Below are positions 22,174 to 34,968 of a DNA stretch of 64,000 nucleotides, piece after piece. The position numbers and the translations under genes are program-made. The stretch spans positions 84,381,676 through 84,445,675 of the forward strand of contig CM056728.1 of assembly GCA_029844215.1 (NCBI GenBank). The letters run 5' to 3'. The notes under the pieces were generated by a model. It saw nothing but the letters and a program-made list of their open reading frames with translations. It did not search any database and was not told the origin of the DNA. Origin of the DNA: Przewalskia tangutica (Eukaryota > Streptophyta > Magnoliopsida > Solanales > Solanaceae). The first letter of the stretch is position 1; each line of letters opens with the position of its first letter.

Positions 22174-24302
22174 TGTTACACCCCGTAGTTCCAGAGTATG
22201 TATGTGAGGACGTACGTAGGAGAATATAACACTAAGTACGAAAGGGAAGAAAATTTTGAATTTCCGACGGAAAATATTCCGAACCTCGTGAAGGAAAAAG
22301 GTTTATTATTGGGAATTGGATTATCAATTTTGGTATTTGGACTTCTCGGAATATAAGAGAATTATGGATTTTATTTTTCAGAATTGGTCACGTGGGGCCC
22401 ACGGGAGAAATTTACGGTTTTGTGGGGCCCACATTATTTTCGCGATTTTGGCCATTATGGATGTTTTTGGGAGATGAAAATATTTTGGACGAATAGGAGG
22501 GCGACACATGTCACCCCATGTGGCCCTTGTTGGCCGAAATCTAGTGCCAAGTGACTAAGTGTGGGCTAGATATTTTGTTGGACAAGTGGACTAGTGGGGC
22601 CCACACACAAGTGTCCACAATCTCATCCACACATTTGTTTTAATCCTAGCCCTTGGTTGTCTTATATATACACACCTTGTGGATGAAGTCTTCAACACTT
22701 AGAATAATTTTCAAGAACTACTCCCTCCCTTCCTAGTGCTCTCGGCCATGGGCCATGATCTTGACCAAAAGTTGTCCAAAAATTCTTAAACTCTTAAATG
22801 TTCTTCCTTGATGTGTTAGAAGGTTATTAACCAAGTATTAGACAAGACTTCACACCCCTAGCCTAAGAATCACCCATTGGCCGAAACCTACAAGGTTTGA
22901 AACCTAAAGTGATCTTCACTTTTTGAAGTTGGATCTTGAAGAGGAGTTGGTTAGGAGCTTCTAAGGGTTACTTGGAGCGGATTGGAACGTAAGGAATAAG
23001 AGCTAAACTTGCTACAGATCGACTTTTAGTTCTTGGATTATTTTGGGCTTTTTGAGGTAATGAACTTTGTCCTCTTTGTGAAGTTGGATATTATATATGT
23101 TGGTAGTATATAAATGAGTATGTGATACATGGAAGGAAGATGAAAAAGATTTGGACCTTGTTAAGTTGCTAAATCGAGAAATTGGCATGCTAGCCATTAA
23201 AATGGTAAAAACGTTACCTATTACCTGTTGACAGTTAATAACAAAGTTATTAAAACTTATATAAAGATTGGAATATAAGTTGGAAGACTAAATAAGTAAT
23301 TCCGGCATGCTAGCCGAAAATTGGATAAGTTTGATTGTGGTAGTTGGCCAAGAACACCAACTAATGGACTGTATTTACATTGGACTGTTTTTACTTTGGA
23401 CTAATGGACTGTTTTGTATATTGTGGGGCAGAATTTTACACGTCCAGTTAGGCGTGTAATCCTCTTTAGTATTGTTGTATTATTGCGCCTTAAATGTGGC
23501 ATGTTGGTTATTGAATATCGGGTCTTGAAAAAGGTGGAAAATGCGTAAAAGCAGGGAAGTCTTTGCCTGATTTTCCGTAGAATAAGAGACCCTATACTTA
23601 GAAATATTCTACGAAGAAATCTAGACGTTGATAGACGTATTTGATTATTATAGGTTGATATTCTACGCGCGACATATTCGACTTGGCAAGTGGATTAGCC
23701 GAGGAGGTATGTGATTCTTCCTATTCTCTTGAGCATGATTTGTTGTGAAATATATAGTACAGTAGACGTACGTGTGTTAAATGAATTTGGTTTCATTTTG
23801 ATGTCCTTGACTTGACTTCTAAATCTTAAGGGCCTTAAATCATTCTAAAAAGTTGTGAATCATTATTTGGAAAGAATTGATACTTGGTTTTAAAAGAATA
23901 AGTTCTCTTGGTTTTTCCAAATGATTGTAGTTGTTTTGAATTACTTGAAAAATAAGTGTTATAATAGCTTTATGGGAAGTTAGTTATAACGACTTGAGGA
24001 GGATAAAAGAACGGTTTACTTACTTGATTTTAAAGGTCTTGTAAAGATTTTATGAAGGTGTAGTAATTTGGTTTGAAATGAAAACGTGTTTTAATACTAC
24101 GGGTATTAGTATCGTGTGGCTTTTACGTAAAAAGAGATCTTTTTGAAAGAATTAAAGTATGTAGTACTTTGGGGTTAAAACCCGGATTGTTGGCATAAAA
24201 TGAAAGTCTAAAAGTATGTTAAACTTGCCTATGCTAGTTGAGATAGCCTTTGTTGTGCAAGTGTTGTATTTCTATGCTACCGCGTCTCTCGATGGAGGGT
24301 CG

Positions 24303-24515
24303 GTTATCTTGTTGTTTACTTGGACATACCGACGCTGCTGGATGGTCCACAGGTATGCTTTCACTATGATTGTTATCTTGTTATTTACTTGGACATACCG
24401 ACGCTGCTGGATGGTCCACGGGTATTCCACTATGATTGTTATCTTGTTATTTACTTGGACATACCGACACTGTTGGGAGGCCCACGGGTATGCGTCTACG
24501 ATGATTGTTCCATGA
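24303..24515 (+). repeat. Minisatellite, 3 copies of 66-69 bp
   Basis: The block TGGACATACCGAC recurs at 24321, 24390 and 24456. The reverse-strand equivalent is present at 25690-26020 and 47700-47900, so the array is an old feature of these LTRs. The open frames across it are by-products of repetition. Confidence 0.9.
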
Positions 24516-24673
24516 CCATGCTTACACCGATGCGAGATTCCGGGGGCATGCGGCCATGGTCCGGGTTAAATTCCCGGGTCATGTTATTAGTCCATGGACT
24601 AGCTATCCATGAAGCTTGCCGCAGTGATGAGTGGTCACGGGCTTGATTTGTACATGTAGTTACAGACACACTT

Positions 24674-24942
24674 TAGATACTTGTCCTGGTCATTTCTCGT
24701 GTATCGGCAGGCTCTGGTAGATAGCTTAAGATACTTGCCCCGGTCATATCTCGTGAGACGGTAGGCTCTGGTACGTTGGCTTAAGATACTTGCCCCGGTC
24801 AGTTGCGTGACGCAGGTTGGATCTGGTAGTTGGCTTCCGTACTTGGCCCGTTAAGTTTTATGATGCAGGCTGGATCTGGTAGTTGGCTCTTCTACTTGGC
24901 CCGATCGGTTTTATGACGCAGGCGGGATCTAGTGTTCAGGTA
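24674..24942 (+). repeat. Minisatellite, 5 degenerate copies of about 54 bp
   Basis: Units begin with GATACTTGCCC or TACTTGGCCC near 24677, 24731, 24785, 24840 and 24893, and each includes a GG(C/A)TCTGGTAG-like block. A reversed, degenerate version lies at about 47310-47560. Confidence 0.8.
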
Positions 24943-25054
24943 CACATATGGGTGTTATTTTACATCATGGACTGCCGGCAGTGAGGAAGGAATTCCACGG
25001 GCATGATTGATATTGTGGGCGCGAGACCCATGGTTATATGTGAGTAATGATTTT

Positions 25055-28000
25055 TGTCACGACCCGACCTCGGGCCCGCGACTGGTGCCTTACCCCGGGC
25101 ACCCTAGTGATACAACATCAGAGAAAAAAACCAGCGGAAATAAAAACTTATGAAAGAAAACAGGATAACCCAAACGGTTACCTTTTGTACATAAAAGAAA
25201 ACTTGAACAGTTACATCCTTACAAACTCTGCCCACAACAGTGCTACAGACCTCTAAGAATTTTAAAACCATAATGACGGATGGGGCCCGCCCCTGAATGA
25301 ACAAAAGTCTACTACTTCAGGAACTGCACTACAGACAAGCTTCCGAGATATGGAGCTTTCCGAGAATGACAATGATCCTAAGAGAGCGGATCGACAAGCT
25401 ATGCACCTCAACTCATGCAGATGAACGCAGCTTCGGGCGAGGTCAGTACAGTACCAAGTATGTGAAACTGTAAAATACTGTAAATGAAATCATAATAGTC
25501 TATATAAAGCAGGAGACATGTATGATAACCAAACTACAGTACACAACATATAAGCAGTCATGTCAAGTCAGGGACTCATGCCCGTGAAATCATCACTCAA
25601 ATACAACCCGAGAATTTAACCCGCATAATGGCCGCATGCCCCGACATCTCACCTCGGTATAAGCATGGCCATGGAACCGTCCTAGTGGGCCCATACCCGT
25701 GGACCATCCAACGTGTCGGTATGCCCAAATGAGATAACAAGATAACAATCCCTGTGGAAGCATACCCGTGGGCCACCCAACGTGTCGGTATGTCCAAACA
25801 ACTAACAAGATAATACTCACTGTGGAAGCATACCCGTGGGCTATCCAATGTGTCAGTATGTCCAAACAATAACAAGAGGATACTCACTGTGGAAGCATAC
25901 CCGTGGGCTACCCAACGTGTCAGTATGTCCAAACAAATAACAAGAGAATACTCACTGTGGAAGCATACCCGTGGGCTACCCAACGTGTCAGTATGTCCAA
26001 TCAAACAAACAGATAGCCGGCCCTCCATCGAGAGGCTCGGTAGCACACAATCAAACACTTGCACAACAAAGGCTATCACAACAAGCATAGGCAAGTTACA
26101 CACGACTCAAGGTACTTTAAACACTTCTTAGCACACGTCAAGTATACCATTAAACCCCAAGTATCTAACCCCTTTAAGATCAAGGTACTCCTACCTTTTA
26201 TAACCAAGCCACTTATGTTTTTCCATCACAAATAGTTCAATATTTGAAAACAAGTTACTTCTCTTTTTCCCAAAAATCAAGTTACCATTCTAAATCCAAT
26301 AATGAATCCATTTCTTTTTTTTTCTCCATAAAATCGTTATAACTAACTTCCCATAAAGCTATTATAACACTTTATGTTTTAAAACACGTCAAGACAAAAT
26401 CATGCCTTTCTTTTAAACCAAAATACTTCCAATTCTTAAGTCTATTTTCTTTTAGAAATCGAGTTCTTTACTTTGGAATTTTTAAGAAAATCAAAACTTG
26501 ATTACAATAATTCTTTTAAAAACCAAGTACTCATTTCTCACGAAAGAGGTTTCACACTTTTCGACACCATTTAGGTCAATTATAAGTTAAGTCTCTTATC
26601 TTTTGAAATCAACAACCCATTCTTTTACCTACATAAAGTGGTTATAACCAACTTCCCATAAAGCCGTTATAACACTTTATGTTTTTAACCAACCAATTTC
26701 AACTATAAGCCCTTATGAGACCAAGAAGGCTTATTCATTAACCACCGAGTACTTATTACCAACGAATAAGATTTTCCTACTTTTTCAAGCAATCAAGACC
26801 CTTACACTTCATATCAAGTCAAGGCACAACAAGGGAAATCAAATTTCCTTTAACACACGTGCATCTACTGCACTATATATTTCACAAATAATCATGCTGA
26901 AGAGGATAGGAAGAATCACATACCTCGCGACGATTGTCGACAATAAGCAAAATGCTCCACAGTACTATCTCCCTTAAGAAGAATATGTTACACGTAGTAC
27001 TTCAATCCTATAAGGGTCATAAAACATCCATCAAACTCTAGCTTCGAATCGTAGAATAAACTAAGTGCAAGGCCCCTACATTCTACGGAAATTTGGACAG
27101 AACTTCCTTTGTTTCTATTAACTTGCCACCTTTCTCAAGGCCGAATTTCAATAACCAACGCCACATTTAAGGCTCAATTAATTCAGCAAATACAATGGAA
27201 TTACACGCCTAACAATACGTGTAAAATTCCGCCCCACAACAATACAAAAATAGCCCAATACTTTCCATGCCCTTCTTGGCCAACAATATAACCAATCCTA
27301 AATCTTTTCCAATTATCTTCTCAATCCAAGTTATTAGGTCTAACATGATATCTAGCCCTAGACATCTTTAACAACTACAATCTCCCCCTTTACTACATGT
27401 GACGACCAAATTAGAAATCCAATTGAAGTTACAATCTTAAGGCTAACATGCCCATTTCGGTTTTCAACAAGACAACAAGATCCAAATCTATTCAAACTTA
27501 ATTATAACAGTCTCAGGCTCATTTCTAAATTCAAACTTAAATACCACAGCCTCGGGCTCAATTCTAAACTACTATGACAAGTATTAACTCAAATCCAAGA
27601 GGAGGGGAAACTTTTACCTTTGGAGAAACCCACAAAGCCCCTTTCTTCCACTTCTTTTCCGTCAAACTCGTCCACCAGCGCTCCCCACCAGTTTACCCAC
27701 ACTTTTCCTTCTTGCCGCAGCTCCAACAATTTCCTCTTAGGCTAGGTTTTCTTCAAAAATCTAGAGAGAAGGGAGAGGATTTTCATTGGGAGGGTTTTGA
27801 AATGAAATGGCCAAGTCTTCCAAGACTTGGCCCTAAAATAGACCCTATTCTCGTCAAAGGATGGGAGGGACACTTGTCACCCTCCCATAGGCTTATAACA
27901 AAATATCCCCGATTTTCGCACTATCGCAGAAAATCCCGCCTGGCCCGCAAGCCTCCACTCCGAAAGTTCCAAAGATTCGGCGCGGCCACGCAACCTCTGC

Positions 28001-28334
28001 GAACCCTCGCATAACCGCGCCGCGCCCTGCATTCCGGGCCGCGCGCTGTACTTCAACCGAAACCATCGCTTGCCTAATCACGACCGAACTTGAAACTCCA
28101 TAACTTTTGACTCATGTCCTATCGATTTAAGCGGTTTGTTGCGTTGGGAACTAGATTTAACGGACTACACACTAGGCTTTTTAAACACCTTACAATTCTT
28201 AACAACTGGGGTACAACACTCCAAGGTAGACTCAAATCCGTCCAACATATGTTTGCCAACTTATCTTTCAACTTTCAATCTTATAATCCTTGGTATGTTC
28301 TTATCTTAACTTCTAGAATTTACGGGGTGTAACA
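25055..28334 (-). mobile_element. Solo LTR, reverse (3280 bp)
   Basis: Begins TGTCACGACCCGACC and ends GGGGTGTAACA, the exact reverse of a family LTR, with no internal region attached. The flanks are atttt at 25050-25054 and 28335-28339. The element A LTR reads continuously across it once one copy of the duplication is removed. It arose by recombination between the two LTRs of a full element. Open frames inside it (such as 27574-28014) are not supported as genes. Confidence 0.93.
25690..26020 (-). repeat. Minisatellite, about 5 copies of 67-68 bp
   Basis: The block GTGGAAGCATACCCGTGG starts at 25754, 25822, 25889 and 25957, with a degenerate earlier copy from about 25690. It is inside the reverse solo LTR and homologous to the array at 24303-24515. 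Confidence 0.92.
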
Positions 28335-28436
28335 ATTTTGAGGGCATGTCCCTGACTTGACATGACTGCTTATATATTGTGAGATGGTCTTTTAAAAGGA
28401 TGAAATGTGATTTCATTACAGTACTTTCAGTTTCAC
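28335..28436 (+). repeat. Element A 5' LTR, segment 2
   Basis: A 97-base piece of element A LTR left between two reverse solo LTRs; the first five bases are the duplicated target atttt. It carries the CTTGACATGA block found in the same place in element 2 LTRs (32436 and 38138). Confidence 0.85.
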
Positions 28437-29302
28437 TGTCACGACCCGACCCCGGGCCCACGACTGGTGCCCTACCTGGGCACCCCTTACAGGTATACAT
28501 CAGAGAATAGCAGCGGAACATACATAAACTCATAAGATACTTAGACAGTAAAAATATCAACAGGCTAGCCGATAAGGCCACCTTCCGTGAAATATACATA
28601 ATCCAAAAATAAAACAGTTACATCTTTGTTCTTACAACCCAATCCATAAGATATGACTACAGACCTCTAAGAATAACAACTGTGACGGGACAGGGCCCCG
28701 CCATACCCCTGAATGTACAACAACCGATAACACCAGGGATCTGAACCAAGGATAAGCCTCCGGAGTAATGGAGCTTCTGACAACTGATCAGTGATCCTAA
28801 GAATGAGGATCCACCACCTGCTTACCCTACCATGCAGATTGAACGCAGCCCGAGAAAGCGGGTCAAGAATGTACGTACAGTATGTAAAATGAAATCTTGA
28901 AATGAAATCATAAAGTCTAAAACAAAGTTGGAGACATGTATGATAACTCAAATAACAGTACACTGTGCCTTACTAACAATGAGAGTAATAAAGAGTATAC
29001 TTTACTGCATAAAAATAGGAGGCTCATGATCAAAGTAAGGCCACCCGCCCGTAGTATCATTAAGCAATCCTACTCCTGGGACTATTTCACCCGCATAGGT
29101 CCTGTGGACCCGCAATGGAGCGATTTGCTCCGCATGGAACTATTTCACCCGCACAGGCCCGGTGAGCCCGCAATGAGTACAAACGCCGCACTCGCATCAT
29201 GGGTAGCAAATCCATGGAATAAATAGTAACCCGGGGGTCTACCCCGCAAGAATAACATAACCTAGCACAACCGGCTATCATACACAACATAAGCACCACC
29301 GG

Positions 29303-32300
29303 TGTTATACCCCGTAGTTCCAGGGTATGTATGCGAGGACGTACGTACGAGAATACGACAGAAAGATTGGAAAGGAAGAAAGAGGTGATTTTTTTCACGG
29401 AAAAGTTTCCGGTTTTTGTGAAGGAAAAAGGTTCGTTAATGGGAATTGGATTCCCAGATTTGGTTTTTGGACTTCTTAGATTATATTAGAATTATGGAAT
29501 TTTATTTTCGGAAATGGTCACGTGGGCCCACTGAGAAATTTACTGGTTTTGGGGCGCTTTGATTTTGAGATTTTGGCGTTATGGATATTTTCTAAGACGA
29601 AATATTTTGGACGAATCGGGGCGACACGTGTCACCCCGTATGGCACCCTCGGGCGAAATATGTTTGTGCACAACACCCTGTTAGAGTCGTTTTTAAACGT
29701 TCTACCTAACTACGAAGGGTAAATTACGGCTATGTCATTTAGTATTTTTGCGGATTTTTCCGAGGCGAAACGTTTTGGACCAACGAGAGGCAACACTCGC
29801 ACCCTCTCGTTGGTGGACGAAGGGCGTTAGGGCGATTGGATGGGCAAGGGTTGCTAGATATTTGTGTAGATATTTGTGAGGTTTTAAGGAGTAGGGTCTA
29901 GGGGCACTTGGGCATATCTTGGCCCTCCACTTGCCCCACTTGGCTAGATCTTGGCCATTGGTTGGCCTTGCCTTGGCCTATAAATACCCTCCCCTTTGAA
30001 GACTTCTTCATCCATTCCATAATTTCCAAGTCTTGAAAACCTCCTCCTCCTTGTTGATTTCGTCCCTCCTCTTCCTTTGCGAGGCCTTGGCCGAGGGTGC
30101 ACCCCTCCTGAGGCCTTGGCGGGAAGTACACCCCTCCTAGTGGTGTCGTGAGGTACCCCTCTTGGTAGGAAATACTTTCCAAGTATTGTTGTAATGCCCA
30201 AATTACCTTAGCCGTATACCTTGTAGTATTCCAAAGAAACCTCTATACGAAGAGTCTGAAATACTACCGTATGTCCTTTTGTCTCAAACCGAAAGCCTAA
30301 GGAAATCTTCGTTGAGTGATCAAGTAATTAAGTAGAAGTTGGTTAGAACTTCTAGGGTTGTTGGAGCGTGGAGCACCCGAGTAGAGCTAAGCGTTGCTAA
30401 GGATCGACATTTATACTTGGATAATTATGGGCTTATCGAGGTAATTATCTTGTCCTCTATTTGTAATTGGAAATTACATGTTGTTAGATTATATAGTTGA
30501 AGTATACTATATATAGAACTAAGCTTAGCATCTTGCGCAATGTCTTTTGACTTAAGCTCAAGAATCGAATCGAATCAGAATTACATAGGATCAGACATGA
30601 GACTTGTAGTAGTAATCGTGGGGTAGAATTGTACCCGTCGGGTTAGATGTATAACCCCCGTTGGCTTCGTAGCCTACCTGCTAGAGAGGAGATTTACGCC
30701 CATGTGTGGGAGTGTCTTTGCGAATTTTCGTAGAATGTTCTACGATAAGATCTTGATGTTAATAAGCGCCTTGTGGCCTTATAGGTTGAAGTACTACGTG
30801 TGGCGCGCTCTACTTGGCTTAAGGAGTAGCCGATACTGGAAGTACTGAGCGTTTTATTAGTCGATACTCGCGCGAGGTATGTGAACCTCTTCCTATCTCT
30901 TCTAGCATGATATGTGTGAACTATGTAGTACGGTAGACGTCATGTACTAAATGTATTTGATTGGTGTAGAATATAAAGTGTTATAACGACTTTATGGGAA
31001 GTTGGTTATAACGGCTTTATGTTGGTAAGAAAATACACGTGGTTTTTAAAAGGTAATCAATTGAACTATAACCGCTTGTTATGTGTTAATAAAGAACTTG
31101 AAGTATTTCAAAAGAGTTTTGAATCATTTTGAAAGAAGTAATACTTGGTTTTTGAAAACTTAAGAGTTATACTAGCTTTACGGAAGTTAGGTATAACGGC
31201 TTAAGAATGTTTTCTTGATTTCTAAATCGAATGTGTATCGACAAACCACAAGAAATAATAAAGGGAAATGTTTTGATTAATTAAGTATTAATAAAACCGT
31301 GAGCAACTTCCATCCGCATGAAGCTAAGATGAGACAAAATGATATTTCCTAGATCATGGTTGTTTGTAATAAGATTGTTATACACAAGAATATCATTCTC
31401 ACATATAATTCTTACGTTTCTTATGTTGTTTATAAGAATATTATATTATTTAATGATTAAGGCTATGTAACACCAAACCTTTCTAAATTAAGAAACGTGA
31501 ACATTTGAAATTAGGCAAACTTGGACGCTTGGGAAATAATGTTGTTACTTGATTTTACAAAGGTAAGAGTTTTGGTTTTCTTAAAAGGACGGCCACTCTA
31601 TTTTATACTACGTATCAGGTGACTTATGTGAAAGAAACAGATCTTTTAAAGATTTAATGTGTGAAGTACTTGGGGTTAGATACCAACTTGTTAGTAGAAA
31701 GCACCTTGTGTGAATAACTTGATTGTATCGGTTTGTGATAGCCTTATAATACTTTCTTGTTGATTTGAGAAGTAAACATGTTAGGATGCTACGCTGTTAG
31801 TATCTTGTGATGTTAGTGTAAAGGGTTTTCCTCGATCGCGCTTAAAGTTGTTTGACTATCACCGTTATGTTGGTATTGTACCACCCACCTTGACTCAGGT
31901 CCGAGGTTAAGCCGCCTCCGTCGCGGGTAGACTCAGCGGTGCAGGACCATGATTCGAGGATACCTCACGCGGGTCCAGGGATCCATGCGGAACTACGGAG
32001 TTCCGTGTTAGTTTACGCCTCGTGGTCACGCGGTTCAGGCTACGCGGATCGCGAGTCCGTGGCGACGCCGGAGTAGCTACCCTCGACGCGGGTTATACCT
32101 CACGGGCCTATGAGGTTGGCCTACGCGGAGTCATGAGAGTTCGGCTAGACGCGCATTTGATATCACGGGCGAGTGACCGGCTTTTATCATGTGACGGCCA
32201 GACAGATATCATGACACATTTTATGACCTTGTCGGGTAGTGCTGGGTGTTAGTAGTCGGCTATGCCTTCGCATTTACCTGCATCGCTTTATTAGGACACG

Positions 32301-32956
32301 TGGGACCCGTGTTCATGTATTCCTTGGTGTTTGTGTATCATAACCGCCGGCAGCGAGGAAGGTATTCCACGCACGATTGATGTGGGCGTGAGACCCATCG
32401 TAAAATTGAGTGATGACTTGAGGCGAGTCCACGACTTGACATGATCGCACTTATGGTGAATCAGAGTTTGGTTATCATACATGTCTCCCGCTTTGTATAG
32501 ACTACTATGATTTCATTTACGATTTATTTTCGCCACATACTGCGTACTGCCAGATCGACCTCGGGGCTGCGTTCATGCCGCAGTAAAGGTACACCGCCAT
32601 CGATCCTCGCCTTAGGGTCACAGTCACATGTGGAAAGCTCCGTTTCTCCGAGGCTTATCAGTGGTATAGTCCCCGTTGTTGTAGGTGTTTACATTCGGGG
32701 TATGGCGGGCCCTGTCCCGCCATTGTTGTCGATCATTTCTAGAGGTCCAGAGTACCGCAAGTGTGGTTTGTAAAAGGGATTAAAACTGCTCATGTTGGAA
32801 AAAGTTGTTATTTATATATATGCCAAAGGCAAGTTTTTCTCAGTTATTGTTTCATATTTCATAATATGTCTCGTATTGTTTTATGTTCGCTGATTACTGA
32901 TGTTGTATCACTAGGTGCCCGGTAAGGCACCAACACTGCCCGAATCGGTCGTGACA
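29303..32956 (+). repeat. Element 2, 5' LTR (3654 bp)
   Basis: CACGTGGGCCCA at 29519-29530, the palindrome GACACGTGTC at 29623-29632 and TATAAATA at 29979-29986 mark U3. Its C-rich stretch near 30090-30160 has shorter C runs than the partner at 35760-35850. Confidence 0.93.
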
Positions 32957-32960
32957 AAAG

Positions 32961-32972
32961 TGGTATTAGAGC
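32961..32972 (+). other. Primer binding site of element 2
   Basis: TGGTATTAGAGC, one mismatch from the initiator tRNA-Met complement, four bases after the 5' LTR. Confidence 0.85.
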
Positions 32973-33156
32973 GCTTAATCCTGGAAAGTGTCTACGCATC
33001 AGATCCAAGAGAGTCTTGATTATCGGTGTATGCGCACCACGCCAATAATCGTGAGGCTATAGGATATTTAGGATTGGTTTCTATTCTTCTCACTCGAGAT
33101 CGCGCCTTAGAGTGAGTTGTAAGTTGACCCTCCGATGAAATTCTTTCCTTATCGTT

Positions 33157-34340
33157 ATGCCTCCGCCAGGCAACCCGCCCGTGAGGCAAGGCAATGGCGG
33201 AGCGCGAGTAGAGTTCGAGGTCATGAGGCACAGCCCAATCATTACCTAGGTAGTGCTTCATTCGGGATTTCGCGACGCCACTAGCCCCACAGAGTTTAGC
33301 ACGTGACGGCAGCCTCTGCGCCCATGATATTTGAACCTTCGCCCACGATCGAACAGTGAATATAGATTGCAAAGAGGCGACCACATTAGCTATGGATTTG
33401 GCTACCAGAGATTATACCGATGTACCACGAGTCTTGATGACTACCTAAGAGAGGGTCAAAGAGTAATTCTTCAGTTGGGCTTGAGCATGGCCTGTGTACG
33501 GGCTTATGTACAGCAGGCCGAGAAACGTAGAGATCGACGGTTAACCGGGCAGCAGGAGAGGGCCAGGGCAGCGAGTCCTTCGGAACTTTCGCGAGTATAC
33601 CTTAAGTGCTATGTTCGATAGCAGGTGTTAGTTGTGATTAGAAATCATGGTGGGTTAACCGAGTAAGATTTTGGGGATAGAGGCGTGAGCCTTGAGAGTG
33701 TTATACGTGGAGACCTTAGAGGTAAGGCCATCTCAAGAAAAGGTGTAGTGTTATGTTTGATCCTTATCGTAAGTGCATAGTGCACGTGAGCTATGTTTGG
33801 GGATAGGTCCCTGGTAGTGTGGAATGAAAGTGGGTCGAAGTGAGGCCACGCCGCGTCAACCCGCGCGTTTGGTGCGGGTCGGTTGTGGTGGTCCCGCCTT
33901 GTGTTAGGGTTGTGAGGGTGTTAGGCCCAAGTTTAGTTAACCAGACGAGTTCGTGGACGTTCGACCACGGTCGGGCCGATGGGGCAGCCCATCGATTTTT
34001 CACCGGGACCGCTTACTCTACCGTGTTGAGTTATCTAAAAGGTTGTAAGGTTGCACTGGTGCCTACCTTCACCTTATGACAAACAGTGGAGCCAGTGGTA
34101 CGCTGTTTTTTCCGGAAGTTTTACCAGCAGGTTAAGAACTCAGTGAGTCTCAGACCGCATTCGCCTCGGGCCATGTGTGGATTTCGGGGTAGTCGTGGAT
34201 TGTTGTCTCCTCAGAGAGAGTGCTTCTAGCTACCTTTTCGTGTTCGGATGTCGCTTTACGAAGCCTTGTAAGGGCGGAAGTGTAAGTTCTTGCCGATTGG
34301 TTCGATGTTGGCAAGCGTTCGCATATTGGTTCAGCTTGTT
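33157..34340 (+). pseudogene. Element 2 internal region: gag and integrase remnants
   Basis: Near 33157 a start like that of other gags (ATGCCTCC, then Arg/Gly-rich). The frame at 33331-33621 includes LREGQRVILQLGLSMACVRAY and QQAEKRRDRRL, the helical C-terminal part of a plant gypsy gag. No zinc knuckle is found. At about 33620-34000 lies the non-coding block shared with elements 1 and A. A short integrase remnant (SLYEALYGRK-like) is readable near 34250-34290. Everything is frame-broken and deleted, with no protease, RT or RNase H. Confidence 0.7.
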
Positions 34341-34968
34341 CCAGCAGATCGGATAGTGTAAAGCTCGCCTGTAAGAAGTTCCGCAGCTCGGAGGAATCGT
34401 GCGGATAATCGGCGACGCCAGAGTTCGTGTCGATAATGGTCTTCTGAAAGTACCACCCGACAGGTGTGACGAGTTTTGAAATGAAGGAACTTAGCCCGAG
34501 TTACTTGGGCTTTGAGTTCATGTGAAGAATAGGCCAGTTGCTTATATGTTAGCAATTGCCGTCCGACTTAGGAGGCAAGACGTCCGGCCTTTCGTATTGT
34601 TATGTTCGGGGAGCGTATAAAGAGGCCGGAGCTCTACCACGAACAGACCAACCGTGGCTCTCCGTATGGCACATCCCGAGAAGGGCCGGCGGCACGCCTC
34701 GTGATCGCAGCGACGGCACCATTTGTTGGGTCGCCGAGCGGCTCGCGCAAAGTGACAAAAGTGGTATCGCGATCGGAAGTATATTTTGACCCCGGAAGAG
34801 GTATTTGTGGTGATATAGAGGTGTTTCGTGGGCTTGGATGTAAGTCTTTGCGCAGTGTTTCATGGCCAGCGTGGTGATTGTTCTCAAAGATAAGAGTAGA
34901 GACTATATCGACGCCAGATGTTTGGGGACTTAGAAGGAACATTCGACGAATGTTTCTAGGGGAAGAAT

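Larger units (their letters stand above)
22174..25054 (+). repeat. Element A 5' LTR, segment 1
   Basis: Begins TGTTACACCCCGTAGTTCC and matches 50104-50249 and 53692-55104 of the 3' LTR closely. CACGTG/GGGCCCAC lies near 22388-22402, GGGGCCCAC near 22422-22432, and a TATATATA box at 22673-22680. It is interrupted at 25055. Confidence 0.9.

Noticed and set aside
24216..24646. Tryptophan-rich repeated open frames resembling membrane proteins
   Set aside because: They cover the 66-69 bp minisatellite of the LTR; the same array is reversed at 25593-26103 and 47584-47995 with other frames.
27574..28014. 146-codon open frame in the reverse solo LTR
   Set aside because: It lies in the reversed U3/leader part of a solo LTR, has no family resemblance and is not conserved in the other LTRs.
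29898..30201. Two reverse frames with Gly/Lys/Arg-rich text
   Set aside because: Low-complexity purine-rich reverse of a C-rich LTR leader; the C runs differ in length in the partner LTR, so no frame is maintained.
33791..34079. Overlapping frames on both strands, Arg/Thr/Pro-rich
   Set aside because: They fall in the shared non-coding internal block; the phase is not kept in elements 1 and A.
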